Shown here in pieces: positions 1-5,365 of a stretch of DNA of 6,341 nt. The notes beneath the pieces are model-generated. The model searched no databases. It was not told the origin of the DNA and saw only the letters and a list, made by a program, of their open reading frames with translations. The stretch's first letter is position 1, and every line of letters begins with the position of its first letter. The stretch comes from a bacterium (GTDB taxonomy: Bacteria > Verrucomicrobiota > Verrucomicrobiia > Limisphaerales > UBA11358). Made by a program: the position numbers and the translations under genes. Location: contig JAJXXI010000397.1 in the NCBI GenBank assembly GCA_021781185.1, positions 1 through 6,341 of the forward strand. Reading direction: 5' to 3'.

Positions 1-1
1 T

Positions 2-316
2 TGGGATGACACGAAAGTCATCAACGGCGAAATTGGCAAGTTTGCGACGATTGCCCGTCGAAGCGGTGACGACTGGTTCATCGGAAGCATCAACGGCAGT
101 GAGCTGCGCCGGTTGGAGTGTCCGCTGAATTTTCTCGTTTCCGGTGAAAAATACATCGCCCACATCTATTCGGATGACAATTCTGTTCCCACCCGGACGC
201 ATGTGGCCGTAAAAATCCTGCCGGTGGATTCATTGACGACCCTAGCTGTGCCAATGCTGGCTGCCGGTGGACAGGCTGTCTGGATTGCACCTGCGCAAAC
301 GAGGGGGAAACGTTGA
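2..316 (+). CDS. Glycoside hydrolase family 97 protein, C-terminal fragment (5' end outside window)
   Basis: Only the last 104 residues are visible, open from the window edge to TGA at 314-316. They match the C-terminal beta-sandwich domain of GH97 enzymes (SusB-like alpha-glucosidases and alpha-galactosidases): an opening WDDTKVINGEIG, then ARRSGDDWFIGSING, a NFL-x-SGEKYIAHIYSD strand pair, and a closing AAGGQAVWI strand. In the family this domain packs against the catalytic (beta/alpha)8 barrel, which holds the catalytic residues and the calcium site; all of that lies upstream. It is therefore not possible to tell a retaining from an inverting member, or to see a signal peptide, although family members are usually exported. 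The 3' end overlaps the next gene by 4 bases (TTGA). The basic tail QTRGKR is encoded by the bases that also form the next gene's ribosome binding site. Confidence 0.88.
   Translation, partial: WDDTKVINGEIGKFATIARRSGDDWFIGSINGSELRRLECPLNFLVSGEKYIAHIYSDDNSVPTRTHVAVKILPVDSLTTLAVPMLAAGGQAVWIAPAQTRGKR
301..307 (+). promoter_or_regulatory. Ribosome binding site for the TTG-started propeller gene
   Basis: The purine run GAGGGGG ends 5 bases before the TTG at 313. It is the clearest Shine-Dalgarno-like sequence in the window. It supports TTG at 313 over the in-frame ATG at 343, which has no comparable purine run in front of it. It lies inside the GH97 coding region, so translation of the two genes is probably coupled. 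Confidence 0.7.
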
Positions 317-1200
317 ACGCATTTTCGATCCAGCACGAATTCATGGCGATTGATGAAGGTCACGCAACGCTCCTGCATGTCAACGAAACCGACCAGTCGA
401 AGAACTGGATTGTGCCCATCGGTCAGCCGGCGGCGCGCGACATGCAGTTGATCGGCAGAAACAAAATTCTCATCGGCCATCATCACGGTTACAGCGAGTT
501 CGACATTGCGCTGGGCCGTCTGACCAAGGAATTCAAGCTGCTCGAAGGCGTGACGGCGGTGCGCCGACAGTCCAATGGTCATACCATCATCGCGGGTGTG
601 GACATTCCCGGACCGAAAGGCGTCGTGGTTTTGGAACTCGACGCGAATGATCAGGAAGTTCGCCGCGCCGTTTTTCCCGGCGATTATGTGCGGCTCGTCC
701 GGCAGACGGAGCAGGGGACTTATCTCATGTCATGCAACGACCGCATCCGGGAGGGTTCGTGCGATGGGAAATATCTGCGTGAATTTCCAGTCGAGGGTTT
801 CTATCACGCGTGGAAATCGCTGCGGCTGCCAAACGGAAATCTCGTTGTGACGGCGGGCTACGGCGCGTTCGTGGTGGAACTGGACCCGGAAGGAAAAATC
901 GTTCGCAAATTCGGCGGCAAGGAATCCGTTCCGGAAAATGTGCGCCCATTTTTCTATGCAATGTTCCAGTTGCTGCCCAATGAAAACATTGTGCTTGCCA
1001 ACTGGCAGGGCCATGGTCCGGGACTTGGCCAGTCCGGCGTGCAGTTGCTGGAGTTCAATCTGGCGGGTCAAATCGCCTGGTCGTGGAGCAAGCCGGATTT
1101 GATCTCGTCATTGCAGGGTGTGCTGGTGTTGGATGGACTGGACACAACGAAGCTGCACGATGAGCGTAACGGTATGATGCAACCCTTGACGATGATGTGA
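313..1200 (+). CDS. Predicted beta-propeller protein of unknown function
   Basis: This is a 295-residue protein with no signal peptide or membrane segment, so it is probably cytoplasmic. It shows degenerate repeats of about 40 residues, typical of PQQ/NHL/arylsulfotransferase-like propellers: 'strand, NGN or similar turn, strand, D-x-x-G-x-x turn'. Clear examples are QSNGHTIIAG (86-95) followed by VLELDANDQEV (106-116), and LPNGNLVVTAG (172-182) followed by VELDPEGKIVRKFGG (188-202). The next is LLPNENIVLANWQGHG (220-235) followed by LEFNLAGQIAWSWS (246-259). A GHHHGYSEFD segment (55-64) is rich in polar residues and could face a ligand, but this is a guess. The TTG start is chosen for its strong upstream GAGGGGG and the 4-base TTGA overlap with GH97; ATG at 343 would remove 10 residues. 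The end overlaps the ThuA-like gene. I do not recognise an enzyme activity. Its place between glycoside-processing genes suggests a sugar-related role, either catalytic or as a binding protein. Confidence 0.85.
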   Translation: MNAFSIQHEFMAIDEGHATLLHVNETDQSKNWIVPIGQPAARDMQLIGRNKILIGHHHGYSEFDIALGRLTKEFKLLEGVTAVRRQSNGHTIIAGVDIPGPKGVVVLELDANDQEVRRAVFPGDYVRLVRQTEQGTYLMSCNDRIREGSCDGKYLREFPVEGFYHAWKSLRLPNGNLVVTAGYGAFVVELDPEGKIVRKFGGKESVPENVRPFFYAMFQLLPNENIVLANWQGHGPGLGQSGVQLLEFNLAGQIAWSWSKPDLISSLQGVLVLDGLDTTKLHDERNGMMQPLTMM

Positions 1201-1838
1201 TGAATTCGCTGCTGGTTATTTGCGACGACGTCTGGCATCCCGCCGAAACCATCCGGCGCGGATTGGCTCCACTGCGCGCCGGCGGCTTTGAATTTGAATT
1301 TCTTGAAACCGGCTCAAAATGCCTGATGGAACGGCTGCCAAATTTTTCAACCATCTTGCTGGCCCGGGCGAATCTGATTTCCCTGACGGACCAGCGTCCG
1401 TGGCTGACGCTGGCGGCGGCGGCGGCGCTTCAAGATCATCTGCGTCGCGGGAAGGGACTGGTCGTGATTCACGCCGGCACCTCGCGTTACGAGCAGTCAC
1501 CGGGAATGGGCGAAATGATCGGCGGTGCGTTTGTGCGCCATCCTGACCAATGTGCGGTGACGGTTGAACCCCGGGCCGGCCATCCGCTTGTCAACGGTGT
1601 GTCGAAATTCACCATGCACGATGAACATTATTTCATGGCCATGAACGACACGGGGGCGGATGTGTTTCTGCATTCGCGTTCCGAGCATGGTGTGCAGCCG
1701 GCCGGTTGGACGCGCACAACCGCAGATGGCGGACGGGTTTGCGTGCTGACGCCGGGGCATAATCTCGAGGTCTGGCTGCACCCAGAATTTCAAAAACTGT
1801 TGTTGAACGCCTTGCATTGGACGGCAAAGCTGAATTAA
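1200..1838 (+). CDS. ThuA-like domain protein (class I glutamine amidotransferase-like fold)
   Basis: The 212-residue protein is close to one full ThuA domain, with no signal peptide. Recognisable elements in order are a first strand LLVICDD (4-10), GLVVIHAG (86-93), GGAFVRHP (108-115), GHPLVNG (127-133), DEHYFM (141-146), PAGWTR (167-172), GRVCVLTPGHN (178-188) and W-x-HPEFQKLLLNALHW (192-207). The last four are hallmarks of the family. ThuA proteins resemble glutamine amidotransferases but lack the catalytic cysteine triad; here the position after the GLVVIH strand is Ala-Gly. ThuA was named from trehalose/sucrose use in rhizobia and Agrobacterium, where it is tied to 3-keto-disaccharide catabolism, but its exact chemistry is not settled for most members. 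ATG at 1200 shares one base with the upstream TGA; GTG at 1197 would add one residue and give a 4-base overlap. Neither has a good ribosome binding site, so coupling is likely. GH43 follows after 4 bases. The true substrate is unknown. Confidence 0.9.
   Translation: MNSLLVICDDVWHPAETIRRGLAPLRAGGFEFEFLETGSKCLMERLPNFSTILLARANLISLTDQRPWLTLAAAAALQDHLRRGKGLVVIHAGTSRYEQSPGMGEMIGGAFVRHPDQCAVTVEPRAGHPLVNGVSKFTMHDEHYFMAMNDTGADVFLHSRSEHGVQPAGWTRTTADGGRVCVLTPGHNLEVWLHPEFQKLLLNALHWTAKLN
1391..1413 (+). repeat. Perfect 8-bp hairpin inside the ThuA-like gene
   Basis: CCAGCGTC (1391-1398) and GACGCTGG (1406-1413) are exact reverse complements around a 7-base loop. Bases 1394-1413 recur with one mismatch at 5421-5440 in the ABC transporter gene, where they also form a hairpin. 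In both places the sequence is read in the same frame, giving RPWLTL here and RPWRTL there, so shared codon use may explain it. Confidence 0.5.
1412..1427 (+). repeat. GGC trinucleotide run coding for five alanines
   Basis: Five uninterrupted GGC-type units encode Ala72-Ala76 of the ThuA-like protein, between two leucines at the start of a predicted helix. Length changes here would stay in frame. It directly abuts the hairpin at 1391-1413. Confidence 0.6.
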
Positions 1839-1842
1839 ACCG

Positions 1843-3486
1843 ATGAGCCAGATCCAAAATCCCATCCTGCCCGGGTTCTTTCCCGATCCGAGCATCTGCC
1901 GTGTCGGCGATGACTATTACCTCGCCAACTCGTCGTTTGAGTGGTTTCCCGGCGTGCCGTTGCACCACTCCAGGGATCTGATGAACTGGCGGTTCGCCGG
2001 CCACGCGTTGACCCGCAAATCTCAGCTCGATCTCCGTGGCGTCCCGGATTCCGCCGGCGTCTGGGCGCCGAGTTTGAGCCGTGCGGACGGACAGTTCTGG
2101 CTCATTTACACGAATCTGCGGAACACCGGCATGGGCCGTCCGTTCAAGGATCTGGAAATTTTCCTGACCACCGCCACCGACGTTGCCGGGCCGTGGAGTG
2201 AACCGGTTGAATTGAACTCCGTCGGCTTTGACCCGTCGCTGTTTCACGATGATGACGGTCGGAAATGGCTGGTGAACATGCTCTGGGATTTCCGCAAGGG
2301 CAGGGGGCGTTTCGCGGGCATTGTCGTTCAGGAGTTCGATCCGAAAACGCAGAAGCTCATCGGGCCGATGACCAAGATTTTGGAAAAGCCCGGCATTCTC
2401 ACCGAGGGGCCGAACCTCTACAAGCGCGACGGCTGGTATTATCTTATGCTCGCCGAAGGCGGCACCGGCTGGAACCACGGCATTTCCATGGCGCGGTCCA
2501 GAACCATTCTCGGCCCGTATGAACTGGACCCGCAAACCTCCGTGCTTACTTCGCGTGACGATGCGACCTTGCCGCTGCAAAAGGCCGGTCACGGCGAACT
2601 GGTCGGGACGCCCGCCGGCGAATGGTATCTGGCACATCTCGCCAGCCGGCCGTTGAAGACGGCTGCGGGACGGAATCTGGCCTCGCCTGATAAAACCGCC
2701 AGTGCCGAAGCTCATGCGGGAGATCGCTGTGTGCTCGGCCGCGAAACCTGCCTGCAACGCGTGGAGTGGCGCGACGGCTGGCTGCGACTCGCGACGGGCG
2801 GAACAAAACCGCAAGTGACGTTGCCTGCACCAAAAAGCTTGCCGGCGGCGAACTTGCCGGCGGCGGTTGGACACGACGATTTTGATGCGCCAAAGCTTGG
2901 CGTTGACTGGAGTTCGTTGCGCGTGCCGGCTGATGAATCATGGCTTTCGCTGACGGAGCGTCCCGGCTGGCTGCGGCTGCGGGGGCGCGATTCGCTGTAT
3001 TCGTTGTTCGATCAAAGCCTGGTTGCGCGGCGCATCGAGCATTTCAAATTCACTGCCGAAACATGCATGGAGTCTGCCCCGGCGCATTTCACGCAGATGG
3101 CCGGACTGGTTTGTTACTACGACACCCGGCAGCATTTTTATCTCCGCGCGACGCACGACGAAAAACTGGGCAGGATCCTCGGCGTCGTGCTGACGGACGA
3201 TGGCGTTTACGATGAACTCACCGACAGCCAGATCGCCATCAACGATTGGAAACGAGTTCATCTCCGCGCGGAAGTGGATTGCGAAAAACTGCAGTTCAGC
3301 GCGTCACCGGACGGGCAGATGTGGCAGAACATCGGCCCGGTGCTGGACATGTCCAAACTTTCCGATGACTACGGCAGCACGCTGCGCTTTACGGGCGCAA
3401 TGGTCGGCTTGTGTGCGCAAGATGTCGGCGGCACACAAGCCGTCGCGGACTTTGATTGTTTCGATTACAGGACAAACCACTCATGA
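1843..3486 (+). CDS. Glycoside hydrolase family 43 beta-xylosidase (SXA/XynB type, probable subfamily 11)
   Basis: This is a complete 547-residue enzyme. It probably releases xylose from beta-1,4-xylooligosaccharides and may also act on arabinofuranosides. It aligns, from memory, along nearly its full length with Selenomonas ruminantium beta-xylosidase SXA: NPILPGFFPDPS at the N-terminus, SSFEWFPGV, VWAP, GFDPSLFHD, TEGPNLY, LAEGGT, QKAGHGELV, LGRET and LSDDY near the end. By this match the catalytic set is intact: general base Asp15, pKa-modulating Asp130, general acid Glu188. Substrate-site equivalents are Phe32, Trp74, His250, Arg300 and, from the C-terminal domain, Phe516. Residues 1-315 form the five-bladed propeller; about 345-545 form the concanavalin-like beta-sandwich (GH43_C2/DUF1349 type) that closes the active site. 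There is no signal peptide, so it acts in the cytoplasm on imported sugars. Two local oddities are a region around 271-297 that is longer than in SXA and an LPAA duplication in the linker (333-342). The start lies 4 bases after the ThuA-like stop with no clear ribosome binding site. The end overlaps the symporter gene by 4 bases. Confidence 0.95.
   Translation: MSQIQNPILPGFFPDPSICRVGDDYYLANSSFEWFPGVPLHHSRDLMNWRFAGHALTRKSQLDLRGVPDSAGVWAPSLSRADGQFWLIYTNLRNTGMGRPFKDLEIFLTTATDVAGPWSEPVELNSVGFDPSLFHDDDGRKWLVNMLWDFRKGRGRFAGIVVQEFDPKTQKLIGPMTKILEKPGILTEGPNLYKRDGWYYLMLAEGGTGWNHGISMARSRTILGPYELDPQTSVLTSRDDATLPLQKAGHGELVGTPAGEWYLAHLASRPLKTAAGRNLASPDKTASAEAHAGDRCVLGRETCLQRVEWRDGWLRLATGGTKPQVTLPAPKSLPAANLPAAVGHDDFDAPKLGVDWSSLRVPADESWLSLTERPGWLRLRGRDSLYSLFDQSLVARRIEHFKFTAETCMESAPAHFTQMAGLVCYYDTRQHFYLRATHDEKLGRILGVVLTDDGVYDELTDSQIAINDWKRVHLRAEVDCEKLQFSASPDGQMWQNIGPVLDMSKLSDDYGSTLRFTGAMVGLCAQDVGGTQAVADFDCFDYRTNHS
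2838..2867 (+). repeat. 15-bp tandem duplication in the GH43 interdomain linker
   Basis: CTTGCCGGCGGCG occurs at 2838-2850 and again at 2853-2865, giving two copies of a 15-base unit. It encodes LPAAN followed by LPAAV (residues 333-342) just before the C-terminal sandwich domain. An in-frame Pro/Ala linker repeat is easily tolerated. Confidence 0.7.
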
Positions 3487-5276
3487 TTTCACGCTACGAC
3501 TACATCATCATCGGTTTCTACCTCGTCTTCATGCTCGCCATCGGGCTGGTGTTCCGACGCATGAGCAAGAACACGTCGGATTATTTTCGCGCGGGCGGTG
3601 CGATGCCGTGGTGGATCACGGGCGCGTCGGCGTGGATTTTCAGTTTCAGCGCCTGGACCTTCACCGGGGCGGCGGGCAAGGTGTATGAAACCGGCCCGCT
3701 GGTGCTGGTGGTGTTTTACTCCACGGTTTTTGCGCTGATATTTGCCATCTTCTTCACCTGCCAGCGGTTTCGCCGGATGCGGGTCATCACCTGGATGGAG
3801 GCGGTGCGGCATCGTTACGGGCCGTTCAACGAGCAGTTTTACACCTGGATCAAGCTGCCGTTGCTGCTCCTGTTCGCCGGCGTCGGCTTGAATGCGATCG
3901 GCGTGTTCATGTCCGCCGTATTCGACATGCCGATGAACACGGTGCTGGTCATCTTGGGCGTGGTGGTGACGGTCGTGGCTTTTGCCGGCGGGTCGTGGGC
4001 GGTGCTGGCAAGCGATTTTGTGCAGGCGTTCCTGATTGTGACCATCACCCTCTGCACGGCGGTCATGGTGCTGGCCCGGCCGGAAATCGGCGGGTTGCCT
4101 GGCTTGATCAGCAAGGTGCCGCATTCGGAATTTCATTGGGGCGAACTGGCCCGGCCGGACATCATCATCATTTGGGCGCTGGCCAACCTGTGGCTGAAAT
4201 TTTCCGACGAAAACAACATGGAACGCGCGACCATGTATCTGATGACCCGCAGCGACAAGGACGCCCGGCGCATGGTGCTGATTCCGCTCATCGGCACCAT
4301 CATCGGGCCGCTCATCTGGTTCATTCCCCCGATGGCGGCCACCATCATGCATCCGCACCTGGCGGCCGAATATCCCATGCTCAAGCAGCCGCACGAGGCG
4401 GCGTTCCTGGCGGTGGCGATGGATGTGATGCCGAAAGGCCTGCTCGGCCTGCTGTTGTCGGCCATGCTTGGGGCGACGGTGACCAGCATGGACTCGGGCT
4501 TGAACAAGAACGTCGGCATCGCCATTCGCAGTCTTTACAGGCCGGTATTTGTCCCGCACGCATCGGAGAAACATCTGCTGGTCGCGGGCAAAATTTGCAC
4601 CCTGATTTTCGGCGGGATCATCATTCTGCTGGCGATCTACATCAACAGCATCCGCCAGACAAACCTGTTCGACTTCGTCAACCAGCTGGCGGCGAACCTG
4701 CTCATGCCGCTGGCGCTGCCGTTGATTTACGGGCTGTTTTACAAACGCACGCCCGACTGGTCGGCCTGGAGCACGGCGCTGGTGGCCGGTCTGGCGTCGT
4801 GGCTGCTGGACAAATACATTACGCCGGACATGGTCCAGCACTGGATGGGCTGGCAGACGCCGCTGAGCAAGGACGAGGGAACGTATCTCAAACTGGCGGT
4901 TACAACTTTGGGCGGCACGGTGCTCATCGGTTCGGTATGGTATTTTTTTACAAGCCTGTTCTACAAAGCCGCGCCGTCCGCCAGTCAGGACCGTGTGGAT
5001 AAATTCTTTGAAAATCTGCATACGCCCGTGGATAAACATGGACAGGGGGTCGAAGAGGCGCAGACCTCCATCTACAAGCTGCTGGGTTCGCTCTGCATGG
5101 TTTATGGTGGATTCATCCTGTTGTTGATGGCGATTCCGAACCGCTTTGATGGCCGACTGGCGTTTCTATTTTGCGGCAGCGTGATGTTCAGCGCGGGTTT
5201 CTTGATATTCAAGCGAGGCCAGCACAAGGCCAGACTGGCGGGGAAAGGATCCGCCTCCGCACCTGAATCGGAATGA
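3483..5276 (+). CDS. Sodium:solute symporter (SSS family), probable sugar/glycoside importer
   Basis: The 597-residue inner-membrane protein should couple solute uptake to the sodium gradient. It has about 14 hydrophobic segments, roughly at 6-24, 43-64, 72-92, 124-146, 152-170, 176-197, 223-239, 264-284, 308-333, 367-387, 396-420, 424-442, 469-491, 531-550 and 556-576 (some may be re-entrant). SSS hallmarks are the N-terminal YDYIIIGFYLVFML, the DYFRAGGAMPWW segment (33-44) before the first core helix, SFSAWTFTGAAG (54-65) where that helix is normally broken, and TSMDSGLNKN (334-343). By analogy with vSGLT, Thr334 and Ser335 would contribute to the Na2 site. The ATG at 3483 is chosen because it overlaps the GH43 stop (ATGA) and begins the conserved N-terminus; an upstream in-frame ATG at 3456 would add nine non-conserved residues. 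A charged loop (about 495-530) separates the last two helices from the rest. The substrate is inferred only from its coupling to GH43: xylosides or related sugars. Confidence 0.93.
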   Translation: MISRYDYIIIGFYLVFMLAIGLVFRRMSKNTSDYFRAGGAMPWWITGASAWIFSFSAWTFTGAAGKVYETGPLVLVVFYSTVFALIFAIFFTCQRFRRMRVITWMEAVRHRYGPFNEQFYTWIKLPLLLLFAGVGLNAIGVFMSAVFDMPMNTVLVILGVVVTVVAFAGGSWAVLASDFVQAFLIVTITLCTAVMVLARPEIGGLPGLISKVPHSEFHWGELARPDIIIIWALANLWLKFSDENNMERATMYLMTRSDKDARRMVLIPLIGTIIGPLIWFIPPMAATIMHPHLAAEYPMLKQPHEAAFLAVAMDVMPKGLLGLLLSAMLGATVTSMDSGLNKNVGIAIRSLYRPVFVPHASEKHLLVAGKICTLIFGGIIILLAIYINSIRQTNLFDFVNQLAANLLMPLALPLIYGLFYKRTPDWSAWSTALVAGLASWLLDKYITPDMVQHWMGWQTPLSKDEGTYLKLAVTTLGGTVLIGSVWYFFTSLFYKAAPSASQDRVDKFFENLHTPVDKHGQGVEEAQTSIYKLLGSLCMVYGGFILLLMAIPNRFDGRLAFLFCGSVMFSAGFLIFKRGQHKARLAGKGSASAPESE

Positions 5277-5284
5277 ACATTCAG

Positions 5285-5365
5285 CCGTAACCAGAAGCCT
5301 GCCTGGAAGCTCCGCAGTTGAGGCGATGCCGGTCGGGCCGGATGGAGCCAGAGTGTTGGTTACGG
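5285..5365 (+). promoter_or_regulatory. Possible leader helix spanning the start of the ABC transporter gene
   Basis: CCGTAACCA (5285-5293) and TGGTTACGG (5357-5365) are exact reverse complements, 63 bases apart, flanked by possible G-U pairs. The enclosed loop contains both candidate starts (ATG 5326 and GTG 5353), so pairing in the mRNA could affect translation. No terminator-like hairpin followed by a T run is present in this gap. It may be chance. Confidence 0.2.

Noticed and set aside
1633..2874. Antisense open frame (413 codons) opposite ThuA-like and GH43 genes
   Set aside because: It spans two confident + strand genes and their junction, is Arg/Pro rich, and shows no recognisable motif; it is a GC-rich shadow.
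3456..3482. Upstream ATG adding nine residues to the symporter
   Set aside because: It lies inside the GH43 C-terminus; the added residues are not part of the usual SSS N-terminus, whereas ATG 3483 gives the typical start and an ATGA junction.
4943..4949. Run of seven T as a possible slippage or frameshift site in the symporter
   Set aside because: The zero frame (Tyr-Phe-Phe-Thr) continues as a normal membrane helix on both sides, and neither shifted frame gives a meaningful product.
3995..5002. Second + strand frame (335 codons) inside the symporter gene
   Set aside because: The His/Gly/Ala-rich product has no fold-like pattern, and the symporter frame carries clear SSS motifs throughout.
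3489..5039. Long antisense open frame (516 codons) opposite the symporter
   Set aside because: The product is rich in His, Gln, Arg and Asp with no domain pattern. It mirrors the codon bias of the well-supported membrane protein on the + strand.
5271..5282. GAATG-AA-CATTC palindrome at the symporter stop codon, as operator or terminator
   Set aside because: A two-base loop cannot form a stable hairpin, there is no T run after it, and a single short palindrome is weak evidence for a protein-binding site.
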